The notes beneath the pieces are model-generated. The model was not told the DNA's origin, searched no databases, and saw only the letters and a program-made list of their open reading frames with translations. Source: CBDBBY01 sp965203795 (GTDB lineage: Bacteria > Pseudomonadota > Alphaproteobacteria > Rhodobacterales > Rhodobacteraceae). From it: a stretch of 64,000 nucleotides of DNA. Positions within the stretch are counted from its first letter, which is position 1. Every line of letters starts with the position of its first letter. The DNA lies in NCBI GenBank assembly GCA_965203795.1, contig OZ241915.1, forward strand, positions 806,001 through 870,000, written 5' to 3'. Position numbers and translations under genes: made by a program. Below, one piece after another: positions 23,163-32,126 of this stretch.

Positions 23163-24921
23163 GGGTGCGGGCCAAATTTTTGGGTCAGGCGGCTGCGGCG
23201 CGGCCTGCCCTCCAATCGAGGAAGTCGGCCCACCGGTTGTTGTCGATGCAGCATTTGACGGCGAGCAGGGCGTTGGCGCCCGCCTTCGACCAGCGGCATC
23301 CCGACCGCTTGAACCGGCTCCCGACTATCCGCTTGCAGACGCTCTCCACGACGCCGGACCCGACCGGCATGCCGCGCTTCCGGTAGATGTCGCAGCGCAT
23401 CCGGTCCTTGTTCGACTCGAAGTAGCGGATGCAGGCCTCGACGGCCTCGTCTCGGTGGCGGTGCGGCTTGAGGTCGGCGACGGCGAGGTCGACCCGCCCG
23501 TCGTTCAATCGCGCCTTGATGCTCTCCATCCGCGCCTTCCGCCCGTCCCTGTCCGGAACGAGGGCGCGGACCGCCGCCGCCGCGCAATCGAGGGCATGGA
23601 ACAGGTCGAGGATGAAGGTCGTCCCCGTGCCGGCCAAGACCTCCTCGCAGACGTTCCGGATCCATGGCGCCCCGTCGGACAGCACGACCAGCTCCCCGGC
23701 CCCGAACAGGCCCTCCCGGTGCCCGAACCGCTCAAGGCGCGCCGCGAACTCCGACGTTCGGCCGGCGCCGCCCGCCGACTGCGCGCTGTCGATGCAGACG
23801 CCGGCAGCCCCGCTGCCCCTGTCCTTCCTCGGCTCCCCGGTCTTCGGGTTCCGGCGTTCGGCCGTGCAGGGACGATGGCCTTCGCCTCGCGGGTCTTCGC
23901 CGTGCCGTCCTCCTGCTTGCCGGGGACGCCCTCGACCTCGCCCGCGACAACCGGGACGCCGGCGCCGTCGGCCGTCAGCACAACCTGCGGCGCCGGGGGC
24001 TTGCGCTCCCCGGCGTCCGCCCGCTCGAACTCCTGGACCTCCCGGCCGATCCCCGCGACATGGCGCCGGAGCGTCGACTTCGGAACCCGGACGCCGGCAA
24101 GGTTGTCGAGCTTGCAGCCAGCCTCCTCGTAGCTTTCGGAGCTGGCGGCGTCGGCAAGGATGCTTTCCGCCCCGGGCGCGGCGCTCCTGTCCTCCAGGCC
24201 CAGCGCCCGGTCCAAAGGGAAATGGCCGCCGCCGCACTGGCGGCAGCGGAAGTATTTGCGCTTGACCCCGGCCCGTCCGAGGCGCGCCAGGAACGTCTTC
24301 CCGACCCGGCCGTGCCGCTCCATCGGCCGGCCGCAGCCCGGGCAGGACGGGGCCGGAAGCTCGGCGTCGAGCGCCTCCAGAAGGGCCGCGCAGCCCCGCG
24401 CCCCGGAATCCAGCATGCCGTCGCGGACCGCCGTCCCGAGGGCGCCGGATCGGGAACCCGGCCGCCTCCCGGCTCCGCCTTCATCCGCGGAAGCGAGCGG
24501 CCGAACGTCGCTTCCGCCGCCGCGAGCAGCGCCCGCAGCTCCGGAGCCGGGCCGCCGGACGCTTCGCCCGCCCCGACTTCGCGGCAGCGCACCCGGCCGC
24601 CCTCGCGCCAATGCTCCGTGCAAACGCCGTCGGGCTCGCGGATCACAAGAGACCGCTTCGCCGCCTCGCCCGTCAAGCCCCGCAGATACGCCGCCACATC
24701 GGGATGGCGGAACTCCCGGTCCTTCGTCTTGCCTGCCATGATGAACTCCAACTGCTCGCGCCCGGATGCGCGGCGCCTGCCGCTTGCAGGTCTTCGGAAG
24801 CCGCGCCGGGACCAATCCATCCCGGCCCTCGGAGAAGCGTTTGCAACCCCCGGAACGCCGGGCGCGGACAACGCCCGGGGAACAGCGGAACAGGCCCAGC
24901 CCAAAAATTTGGCCCGCACCC
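23163..24921. mobile_element. ISKra4-family insertion sequence, 1759 bp
   Basis: The element is bounded by perfect 22-bp terminal inverted repeats (23163-23184 and 24900-24921, beginning GGGTGCGGGCC at the left). It is flanked by the 9-bp direct repeat AAGCGCTGA. It carries one transposase reading on the minus strand. The perfect ends and perfect target duplication indicate a recent insertion, although the transposase reading is broken. Two diverged relatives sit near 34.3-34.5 and 35.9-36.0 kb. Confidence 0.92.
23185..24739 (-). pseudogene. ISKra4-type transposase, two frameshifts
   Basis: The start at 24739 (M-A-G-K-T-K-D) has GGAG upstream. The reading continues in a second frame from about 24445 and a third from about 23870, giving about 518 codons in total. 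The middle part holds a zinc-ribbon-like C-P-G-C-G ... C-R-Q-C segment. The C-terminal part contains the catalytic-region segments V-L-S-D-G-A-P-W-I-R and M-P-V-G-S-G-V-V-E-S-V-C-K-R that mark ISKra4 transposases. Two shifts in an otherwise intact, recent-looking element could be real inactivation, assembly error or, less likely, programmed frameshifting. Confidence 0.82.
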
Positions 24922-24930
24922 AAGCGCTGA
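24922..24930. repeat. Right 9-bp target-site duplication (AAGCGCTGA)
   Basis: Exact copy of 23154-23162. Removing the element restores a gap of 11 nt between the two convergent stop codons and an AGCGCT...GCGCT hairpin spanning them. Confidence 0.9.
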
Positions 24931-24941
24931 GGGGAAGGCGC

Positions 24942-26720
24942 TCAGAGAGGCCAGAACATCGGTATCATGAAGCTGGCGAGCATTCCGACGGACAGGTTCA
25001 GCGGAATCCCGATCTTCAGGTAGTCGGAGAACTCGTAGCCGCCCGGCCCGTAGACGAGCGTGTTGGTCTGGTATCCGATCGGGGTGGCGAAGCTCGCGGA
25101 CGCGGCCACCATCACCGCCACCACCAGCGGCCTGGGATCTACGCCGATCGAAGCCGCGACCGCGATGGCTATCGGCGTGACGACCACGGCCACGGCGTTG
25201 TTGGAAACAAGCTCGGTCAGCACCGAGGTCAGCAGGTAGATCGACCATACGACCAGGAAGGGCGGCACCTCGCCGAGCAGCGGGGCCACCGCGTGGGCGA
25301 TCAGCGCCACGGCTCCCGATTCCTCCATGGCGGCGCCGATGCCCAGCATCGAGAAGATCAGCGTAAGGAGCCGCGCGTCGACGGCCGCGAACGCCTCCTC
25401 GGCGTCGATGCAGCGCGTGACCAGCACGAAGGCGGCGCCCGCGATGCCGAGTGCTGCGATCGGCGCGACATTCAAGCCCGCCAGAGCGACCACGGCGACG
25501 AGCGTGAGGATCGCGATGGGTGCCTTTCCCCTGCGGTAGGACCGGGCCGACGGCTTGGCGATCTCGAGCAGCTCCGTATCGTTCGCCAGCTCCTGGATGT
25601 CCTCCTGCGAGCCCTCGATCAGCAGCGTGTCGCCGACCCGGATCACGACTTCGTCGAGCTGGGTCACGACGTTCACCAGCGGCCGGTGCAGCGCGGCGAC
25701 GTAGACGCCGTACCGCCGTCGCAGATGGAGATCCCCTAGCCGCCGCCCGACGAGCTTGCAGCGCGGCGAAATCAGAGCCTCCACGGTGGTGGATTCCCTT
25801 GCCGACACTTGGTTCGCCAGCGAAACGTCCGAGCGCTGCTGAAGATCGAACACTTCCGCCGCGTGGGTGCGGAGAACGATCCTATCGCCGTCCTGCAGCT
25901 CCACGGCCGACAGATCCGCCCGCAGGGAATTCTCCGCCCTGATCACATCGACAATCCTGACGCCGGAGCGCCTGAAGATCTCGACCTCCAGCACCTTCCT
26001 CCCCGCGAGCGCGCTTCCGCTGGGGAGCACCACCTCCGCGAAGAACTTCATGCTGCTCCGGTCGCGGAGCAGCTCCGCCATCGATTCGCGGCTCGGGAGA
26101 AGCCTCGGCGCGAACACCACGAGATACGCGATCCCGAACGCGACGAGGATGACGCCCAGCGGCGTGATCTCGAACAGAGTGAAGGGCTCGAGGCCGGCTT
26201 CCCTCGCCACGCCGTCGACGAGCAGGTTCGTCGACGTGCCTATCAGCGTGCAGGTTCCGCCCAGAATCGCGACGTACGAAAGCGGGATCAGCAGCTTCGA
26301 CGCTTGGGTCTTCAGCAGCTTCGCGCAATGGAGCGCGATCGGGATCATGATCACCACAACGGGCGTGTTGTTCATGAACGCCGAGGCGACCACGACGAAC
26401 ACGGCGAGCACGGCCAGCAGCAGCACGGGCTGTCGTTCGCCAAGCTTGGTCGCCACGCCCGTCAGATGGGCGAGAGCGCCGGTTCTGAGGAGTGCAGCGG
26501 AGAGTATGAACATGGCCGCGATCGTCCAAGGCGCGGCGTTCGAGAACACCGAAAGCGCTCTTTCGTGCGGGAGCGCGCCCGTCGAGAGCAGCAAGGCCGC
26601 CCCGGAGAGCGCGACGACCTCCGTCGGATAGGTTTCGCGCAGGAACAGCGCGAACATCGCGGCCACCACCAGGATTACAAGGATCGGGCGCCAGTATTCA
26701 GCGAGCCAAGCGAGTTCCAT
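24942..26720 (-). CDS. SLC13/DASS-type permease with two central RCK-C (TrkA-C) domains
   Basis: 592 residues. About five or six membrane helices come first, containing N-N-T-P-V-V-V-I-M-I-P and G-T-S-T-N-L-L-V. Two soluble TrkA-C-like domains follow (about residues 205-390). Further helices hold the symmetric motif S-N-N-A-V-A-V-V-V-T-P and the C-terminal T-P-I-G-Y-Q-T-N. This split permease/RCK-C layout is typical of bacterial sodium-coupled anion transporters for dicarboxylates, sulfate or sulfonates. The substrate cannot be chosen from sequence alone. Its stop converges on the operon ending at 23162, now separated by the insertion sequence. Confidence 0.88.
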   Translation of the reverse strand: MELAWLAEYWRPILVILVVAAMFALFLRETYPTEVVALSGAALLLSTGALPHERALSVFSNAAPWTIAAMFILSAALLRTGALAHLTGVATKLGERQPVLLLAVLAVFVVVASAFMNNTPVVVIMIPIALHCAKLLKTQASKLLIPLSYVAILGGTCTLIGTSTNLLVDGVAREAGLEPFTLFEITPLGVILVAFGIAYLVVFAPRLLPSRESMAELLRDRSSMKFFAEVVLPSGSALAGRKVLEVEIFRRSGVRIVDVIRAENSLRADLSAVELQDGDRIVLRTHAAEVFDLQQRSDVSLANQVSARESTTVEALISPRCKLVGRRLGDLHLRRRYGVYVAALHRPLVNVVTQLDEVVIRVGDTLLIEGSQEDIQELANDTELLEIAKPSARSYRRGKAPIAILTLVAVVALAGLNVAPIAALGIAGAAFVLVTRCIDAEEAFAAVDARLLTLIFSMLGIGAAMEESGAVALIAHAVAPLLGEVPPFLVVWSIYLLTSVLTELVSNNAVAVVVTPIAIAVAASIGVDPRPLVVAVMVAASASFATPIGYQTNTLVYGPGGYEFSDYLKIGIPLNLSVGMLASFMIPMFWPL

Positions 26721-26857
26721 CCTGCGCTTCCCGGATGCTGCTGCGCGATGCTTGCATCACCGGCTTGCGGATTTCAAACGCCCATGCCGCGGCCTTGATC
26801 GCTCCGCGCCGTTTCCCGACCGCCGCCAGCCGGTTCCGCGGTCGGCGCGCGCTCCCC

Positions 26858-28093
26858 TCAGTTGTCGTCGATCTGCCCGTCGATGAATTCAAGCACCAGC
26901 GGGCGGATGTTCTTGTGCCAGGACTTGCCCGCGAAGATTCCGTAATGGCCGGCGTCCGGCTCCACATGGTGGGCCTTTCTGCCTTCCGGAAGCCCGGAGA
27001 GCATCGGCAGCGCCGCGGCGCATTGCCCCGGCGCGGAGATGTTGTCCTTCCCGCCTTCGACGATTTTGACGGCGCTCCGGTCGATCCTGCCGATGTCGAC
27101 GGCCCTCCCCGCCAGCTCGAACCTGTTCCGGGCGATTTCGCGGGACTTGAATACGCGTTTCACCGTCGACAGGTAGAATTCCGCGGTCATGTCCATGACC
27201 GCAAGATACTCGTCGTAGAAGGTGTTGTGCCGGTCGTGGTCGGAGGCCTGGCCCTTCGCCGTGCGGATGATCTGGCCGAGGAACGCCTCGAAGTGCGTTT
27301 GCGGGTTCATCGCCAGGAACGACGCCAGCTGGAGCACGCCGGGATAAACGAGTCGGCCGACGCCGGGATGCCCGGCTCCCACGTGCTGAATGGCGAGGTG
27401 CTCGAGCTGCCCCATCGTGAAGCGCTTTCCGAAATCCGTCACCTCCGTCGGCGCGGCGCCGGGGTCGACCGGGCCGCCGATGAGCGTAAGCGTTCGGGGC
27501 TGCTTGTCCGGGCTGTCCTCGGCGACGCGCGCGACCGCCGCCAAGGCGAGCGGCGCTGGCTGGCAAATCGCGATGACGTTGGTATCTCCGCCCAGGAGCT
27601 CCATAAATTCGACCAGGTAGAGGCAGAAATCCTCGATATCGAATTTGCCGGCCGACACAGGGATGTCGCGCGCGTTCTTCCATTCGGTCACGAAAACCTC
27701 GCAGGCCGGCAGAAGGCTTGCGACCGTCCTTCGCAGCAGCGTCGGGTAGTGCCCGGACATCGGCGCGACCAGCAGCACCTTCCGGCGCGAGGGCGCGCGC
27801 CGCCGGACGCGGAACCGGATCAGATCGCAGAACGGCTTCTCCAGCACGTGGTCGACGCTGACAAGGTATTCCTTGCGGTCGCTTATGACGGTATCGATGC
27901 CCCAGTCGGGCTTTTCCGTCATTCTGCTGAAGCTGCGCTCCACGACCTTTCCCCAAGCGGAAAGAACGGACGGGACCGGCGTGGCCGACAGTCCGAACGC
28001 GGGGTACGACCAGAATATCCTTGAGGCAGCGCCGAGCCATTCGCTGGACAGGCGCCCGCTCTCCATCAAATCGTATGTGGCCAGCGATTTCAT
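26858..28093 (-). CDS. phaZ: Intracellular polyhydroxyalkanoate depolymerase
   Basis: 411 residues. The family's cysteine nucleophile lies in the lipase-box-like A-I-C-Q-P-A-P (Cys177), as in intracellular PhaZ of PHB producers. G-G-D-T-N-V and a C-terminal P-D-A-G-H-Y-G-I-F supply the rest of the alpha/beta-hydrolase site. It breaks down stored PHA granules to hydroxyacyl units. It is divergent from phaC with a 107-nt shared upstream region, so synthesis and breakdown are probably co-regulated, presumably through PhaR. Confidence 0.93.
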   Translation of the reverse strand: MKSLATYDLMESGRLSSEWLGAASRIFWSYPAFGLSATPVPSVLSAWGKVVERSFSRMTEKPDWGIDTVISDRKEYLVSVDHVLEKPFCDLIRFRVRRRAPSRRKVLLVAPMSGHYPTLLRRTVASLLPACEVFVTEWKNARDIPVSAGKFDIEDFCLYLVEFMELLGGDTNVIAICQPAPLALAAVARVAEDSPDKQPRTLTLIGGPVDPGAAPTEVTDFGKRFTMGQLEHLAIQHVGAGHPGVGRLVYPGVLQLASFLAMNPQTHFEAFLGQIIRTAKGQASDHDRHNTFYDEYLAVMDMTAEFYLSTVKRVFKSREIARNRFELAGRAVDIGRIDRSAVKIVEGGKDNISAPGQCAAALPMLSGLPEGRKAHHVEPDAGHYGIFAGKSWHKNIRPLVLEFIDGQIDDN

Positions 28094-28167
28094 CCGGCGC
28101 GACTTTGTTTTTTCAAGGGTCTGCCTTATTGTTGCTGCAGGGCGGCGATCCTCTTAGCCGCAGCGCA

Positions 28168-28177
28168 GCAAATTTGC
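28168..28177. promoter_or_regulatory. 10-bp palindrome between phaZ and phaC
   Basis: GCAAATTTGC is a perfect palindrome 23 nt before the phaC ATG, in the shared phaZ/phaC upstream region. It could be a regulator site (PhaR is encoded downstream), but there is no second copy in the window to support this. Confidence 0.3.
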
Positions 28178-28200
28178 CAGCAACCGGGGGAACGAAGCGC

Positions 28201-29994
28201 ATGTCCGAGGGGAATGGGCAGCAGGAAGGCGGGATGAACAGGCTTGGCGAGAATCTCGCCAAGATCGACGAGCTCAGCAAGCGGTTCCTCGGCGCGCTGT
28301 CGCGGAGGGAGCCGCCGAAGCCCGGGCTCATGGGTCCGGGACAGGACTTCTACATGAAGGCGATGTCCGCGTACGTCTCCGACACCTTGGCCGATCCCGC
28401 AAAAATCATGGCGCAGCAGGTCAGCTACTGGGGAAAGTCGCTCCAGCTTTGGATCGATGCGCAGCAGGCCCTGTCGGGCGGAGGCGAAGGAATGCCGGAA
28501 GGCGGCGGTTCGCAGGACGGGCGCTTCAAGAGCGAACTTTGGGACGCCCACCCTTATTTCAGGCTCGTGAAGGAGCAGTATCTGGCGAATTCCGAGGCCG
28601 TAGCGCGGGCCGTCAACGAAATGGAAGGGCTCGAGGATCGCGAGAAGAGGCGGGTGGAATTCTTCGCCCGCCAGATCACGGAAATGCTGAGTCCTGCGAA
28701 CTTCCTCGGAACCAATCCGGAAGCGCTCGCGCGGGCGGTCGAGACGGAAGGCGAATCCCTGGTCAAGGGGCTGGAGAACCTCGTCGGGGATTTGGAAAGG
28801 AACGACGGGGAGCTGGTTGTCACCCTCTCGGACCCGGACGCGTTCAAGGTCGGCGAGGATCTGGCTTCGACCAAGGGCTCTGTCGTCTTCCGCAACCAGC
28901 TGTTCGAACTGATCCAGTACGCGCCGCGGACCGAAAGCGTTTACAGGCTTCCGCTCGTGATCATTCCTCCGTGGATCAACAAATTCTACATTCTGGACCT
29001 GCGTCCGGAGAACAGCTTCATCAAGTGGGCGGTCGAACAGGGATTCACCGTATTCGTCGTCAGCTGGGTCAATCCCGGGCCGGAATTGAGGGACGCCGGC
29101 ATCGACACCTACGCCTCCGACGGCTGCATGGCGGCGTTCAGGGAAGTCCTCCGGATCACCGGCGAGAAGCGGCTGAACGCGATCGGCTACTGCATCGGCG
29201 GCACGCTGCTTGCTGCCGTGCTGGCGTACATGGGCAAGACGAGGGACAACACGGTCAGGGCCGCGACCTTCTTCACCACGCTTACGGACTTTTCGGACAC
29301 CGGCGAGCTCTCGGTTTTCCTGACCGACGACTTCATCGACAGCATCGAGGCCGAGGTCGCCGAGAAGGGGGTGCTGCGCTCCATCTTCATGTCCCGCGCC
29401 TTCTCGTTCATGCGTGCAAGCGATCTCGTCTACCGTCCGGCGGTGCGATCCTACATGATGGGCGAGCCGCCGCCGGCCTTCGACCTGCTCTACTGGAACG
29501 GGGACTCGACCAACCTTCCGGCCCGGATGACCATGGAGTACCTTCGTGGCCTGTGCTGTGACAACGAGTTCGCGAAGGGCGAATTCGGCCTGATGGGCAA
29601 GACCGTCGGGATTGCGGACGTCAAGAAGCCGCTGATGGCCGTCGCCTGCGAGACGGACCACATCGCGGACTGGCGGAACTCCTTCAAGGGCATCGGAATG
29701 ATGGGCAGCCGGGACAAGACCTTCGTGCTTTCGCAGTCGGGCCACATCGCCGGCATCATCAATCCACCCGCCAAGGACAAGTACGGCCATTACACTTGCG
29801 CGGATCTTTCGCTCGATTCCGGCGCGTGGAAGGAGGCGGCCGAATTCCACGCAGGCTCGTGGTGGCTCCGGTGGTCGGACTGGATGGCGAAGCGCTCGGG
29901 GGCCAAGGTGCCCGCCGGCCGTTCGGCTGCCCCCGGAGCCGACGCGATCGGCCCGGCCCCGGGAACCTATGTGCTGTCGGCCGCGCCGCAGTAG
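28201..29994 (+). CDS. phaC: Class I poly(3-hydroxyalkanoate) synthase
   Basis: 597 residues, the class I length. The catalytic cysteine lies in G-Y-C-I-G-G-T (Cys331), and the C-terminal catalytic His is in S-G-H-I-A-G-I-I-N-P. The N-terminal helical domain carries the granule-synthase segment F-L-G-T-N-P-E-A-L. The ATG at 28201 was chosen because the protein then begins like other PhaC enzymes and a GGGGGA site precedes it. It polymerises hydroxyacyl-CoA on the granule surface. phaR follows 35 nt downstream. Confidence 0.95.
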   Translation: MSEGNGQQEGGMNRLGENLAKIDELSKRFLGALSRREPPKPGLMGPGQDFYMKAMSAYVSDTLADPAKIMAQQVSYWGKSLQLWIDAQQALSGGGEGMPEGGGSQDGRFKSELWDAHPYFRLVKEQYLANSEAVARAVNEMEGLEDREKRRVEFFARQITEMLSPANFLGTNPEALARAVETEGESLVKGLENLVGDLERNDGELVVTLSDPDAFKVGEDLASTKGSVVFRNQLFELIQYAPRTESVYRLPLVIIPPWINKFYILDLRPENSFIKWAVEQGFTVFVVSWVNPGPELRDAGIDTYASDGCMAAFREVLRITGEKRLNAIGYCIGGTLLAAVLAYMGKTRDNTVRAATFFTTLTDFSDTGELSVFLTDDFIDSIEAEVAEKGVLRSIFMSRAFSFMRASDLVYRPAVRSYMMGEPPPAFDLLYWNGDSTNLPARMTMEYLRGLCCDNEFAKGEFGLMGKTVGIADVKKPLMAVACETDHIADWRNSFKGIGMMGSRDKTFVLSQSGHIAGIINPPAKDKYGHYTCADLSLDSGAWKEAAEFHAGSWWLRWSDWMAKRSGAKVPAGRSAAPGADAIGPAPGTYVLSAAPQ

Positions 29995-30029
29995 CGGGCG
30001 GCGCGCGGGCATGGCCGCTTGAGGCGCCG

Positions 30030-30584
30030 ATGAGCGGGACCGGAAAGCCGCTTGTGATCAAGCGCTACGCCAGCCGGCGCCTCTACAACTCCGAGACGAG
30101 CGAGTACGTGACGCTCAAGGAGGTTGCCGACCTGATCCGCGCCGGGCGCGACGTGACGATAGTCGACCTGAAGACCGGCGAGGACCTGACCAGGCAGCAT
30201 CTGGTGCAGATCGTTGCCGAGCAGGAGGCGCAGGGCGGCCACGTGCTGCCCGTCAGCATCCTGACCGAGGTCGTGAGAGCCTACAACGACCAGGCCTACG
30301 CGGTGTTTCCGAAATTCCTCGAGACTTCGTTCGAAGCGTTCCGGGACAGCCAGTCGCGCATGATGCGGGATTTCGCGTCCATGGCATCGCCTCTGACCGC
30401 CCTTGAGGAATTGGGGAAGCAACAGCGGGCTTTCCTCGCGAGCTTCATGGGAGGCGCAGCGGACGCCAAAGCCGAAGAGGCGGCGGCCGCGCCGCCAGCG
30501 CCCGAACCGGATGCAGAGAAGTCCGAGATCGACGAGATCAGGAAGCAGCTCTCGGCGCTTCAATCGAAACTCGACAATCTTTGA
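30030..30584 (+). CDS. phaR: PHA synthesis regulator PhaR
   Basis: 184 residues. The N-terminal PHB/PHA accumulation-regulator DNA-binding domain reads I-K-R-Y-A-S-R-R-L-Y-N-S-E-T-S-E-Y-V-T-L. It is followed by the PHB-binding domain (about residues 70-125) and an Ala/Pro/Glu-rich tail ending in a short coiled-coil-like segment. PhaR represses phasin and PHA genes and senses the polymer itself. It is directly downstream of phaC. Confidence 0.95.
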   Translation: MSGTGKPLVIKRYASRRLYNSETSEYVTLKEVADLIRAGRDVTIVDLKTGEDLTRQHLVQIVAEQEAQGGHVLPVSILTEVVRAYNDQAYAVFPKFLETSFEAFRDSQSRMMRDFASMASPLTALEELGKQQRAFLASFMGGAADAKAEEAAAAPPAPEPDAEKSEIDEIRKQLSALQSKLDNL

Positions 30585-30603
30585 CCAACGCTGGAGCGGG
30601 ACC

Positions 30604-31407
30604 ATGACTGCCGAACTGCCGAAGCTTCCGGAAACGGAACTCCGCAGCATTGCGGAAAGCCTCTTCAAGGCGAACGCCGAGGGACGCCCCATCGCGCCGC
30701 CAAGCACGGAGCGTGGAATGGGCGCGGCGGATGCCGAGGCGGTCAGGCGCATGCTTCGGGACCTTCACGAAGCATCTGGCCGGAAGCACGCGGGCTACAA
30801 GGTCGGATTCACGTCAAGGCCTATCCAGGAGGCGCTGGGGGTTCACGAGCCGGAATTCGGCTTCCTGTTCGAAGACTACCTGGTCCTGGCAGCAGAGACC
30901 GTCAGCATAAGCCGCTTCTGCGAAACCTACGCCGAACCGGAAATCGCGTTCGGGCTCGCAAAGGATCTGGCGGGTCCCGCCTCCATTCAGGACGTTCTTG
31001 ACGCGACCGAGTGGGTATGCCCCGCGATTGAAATCGTGGACTCGAGGACCGGGCTTGCCGATTCGAAGGTTCAGGACATGGTTGCGGACAACGTCCTAGC
31101 AGCGGGAGCGGTGCTGTCGCGGAACAAGTTCAGCCCGCGGGATCGCGCGCTGGACAGCCTTCCGGTGCGAATCGAGACCGGCACTGAGACCTGTGAGGGC
31201 ACCACTTCGAACGTCCTCGGGCATCCGGCGGCATCGGTGGCGTGGCTTGCCGGACGCCTTTCGGAAGGCGGCGGCCTCGACGGCGCGCTCAGGGCGGGCC
31301 ATATCGTCATGTCCGGCTCGGCCACGAAATACGCGGCCATCGCACCGGGGGAGACGCTGCGCGCGGATTTCGGCGACTTCGGATTGATCGAGCTGGAGCT
31401 GGCGTAG
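30604..31407 (+). CDS. 2-keto-4-pentenoate hydratase-like protein (FAH superfamily)
   Basis: 267 residues with the MhpD/HpaH-type hydratase layout: G-Y-K-V-G-F-T-S near the N-terminus, Y-A-E-P-E-I-A-F as a metal-binding acidic motif, A-I-E-I-V-D-S-R, and a C-terminal G-H-I-V-M-S-G-S. These enzymes hydrate 2-oxo-alkenoates in meta-cleavage or homoprotocatechuate catabolism. No other genes of such a pathway are adjacent, so the real substrate is open. Its stop is 2 nt from the convergent amidotransferase stop. Confidence 0.85.
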   Translation: MTAELPKLPETELRSIAESLFKANAEGRPIAPPSTERGMGAADAEAVRRMLRDLHEASGRKHAGYKVGFTSRPIQEALGVHEPEFGFLFEDYLVLAAETVSISRFCETYAEPEIAFGLAKDLAGPASIQDVLDATEWVCPAIEIVDSRTGLADSKVQDMVADNVLAAGAVLSRNKFSPRDRALDSLPVRIETGTETCEGTTSNVLGHPAASVAWLAGRLSEGGGLDGALRAGHIVMSGSATKYAAIAPGETLRADFGDFGLIELELA

Positions 31408-31409
31408 CG

Positions 31410-32126
31410 TCAGGTTGAATCGCCGCCGGACTCCGGCTTCGCGCGCGAGACGGCGGCGGACCTGAAGAATTCCGCGATCAGCGAGGCGTACTCCTCGCTG
31501 TCGACCGGCTGATCCAGCTCGCTTCGGGCGCGGGCCAGCAGCCCGTCCGGAACGGTTCCGCGGCCGCGGGCGTCGATCAAGGCCTCGACGAACCCGCTGT
31601 TGAATTCGGGATGCGGCTGGATCGACATCGCCCGCCTGCCGTAGGTCAGCATCGCGTATTTGCAGAAGTCCGAGGAACCGGCGACCTCCGCGTCCGGCGG
31701 CGGTTCGACGACTTGGTCCTGGTGCCAGGCGTTCAGCGCCTTCCGCGCGCCGCCGACATCGTATTCGTTCCTGCCGACCGACCATCCGCCTTCGAATTTC
31801 TCGACTCGGCCTCCCAGAGCCGCCGCGAGCGCCTGATGTCCGAAGCAGACTCCCACGACCGGCGCCTCGTCGCTGTAGCACCGCCTCAGGAATTCCGTGA
31901 GCCTGCCGATCCACGGATGCCCGTCGTAGACGGAGTGCTTGGAGCCGGTGACCAGCCATCCGTCGGCGTCGTCGGTCGATTGGGGAAATTCGTCGTCCAC
32001 GACGTTCCACGTCGCGAACTCGAAGCCCTTTCCGTCGAGAAATCGCGCGAACATGTCCGCGAATTCTCCGTGCGACCTGCGCAGGTCGTCGGGCACGTGC
32101 CCGGTTTGGAGAATGCCGATCTTCAT
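31410..32126 (-). CDS. Class I glutamine amidotransferase-like protein
   Basis: 238 residues. The GATase catalytic triad is complete: Cys94 in G-V-C-F-G-H-Q, His172 and Glu174 in Q-P-H-P-E-F. There is no fused synthase domain, so it belongs to the stand-alone type that acts on unknown amide or gamma-glutamyl substrates (such as gamma-glutamyl-amine hydrolases). Its start overlaps the stop of the PhnD-like gene (ATGA). It is the third gene of a coupled three-gene operon whose joint function I do not recognise. Confidence 0.85.
   Translation of the reverse strand: MKIGILQTGHVPDDLRRSHGEFADMFARFLDGKGFEFATWNVVDDEFPQSTDDADGWLVTGSKHSVYDGHPWIGRLTEFLRRCYSDEAPVVGVCFGHQALAAALGGRVEKFEGGWSVGRNEYDVGGARKALNAWHQDQVVEPPPDAEVAGSSDFCKYAMLTYGRRAMSIQPHPEFNSGFVEALIDARGRGTVPDGLLARARSELDQPVDSEEYASLIAEFFRSAAVSRAKPESGGDST

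Noticed and set aside
28126..30012. 628-codon open frame antisense to phaC
   Set aside because: It mirrors the phaC coding frame, is Arg/Gly/Pro-rich without motifs and exists because GC-rich coding DNA rarely has stops in the antisense frame.
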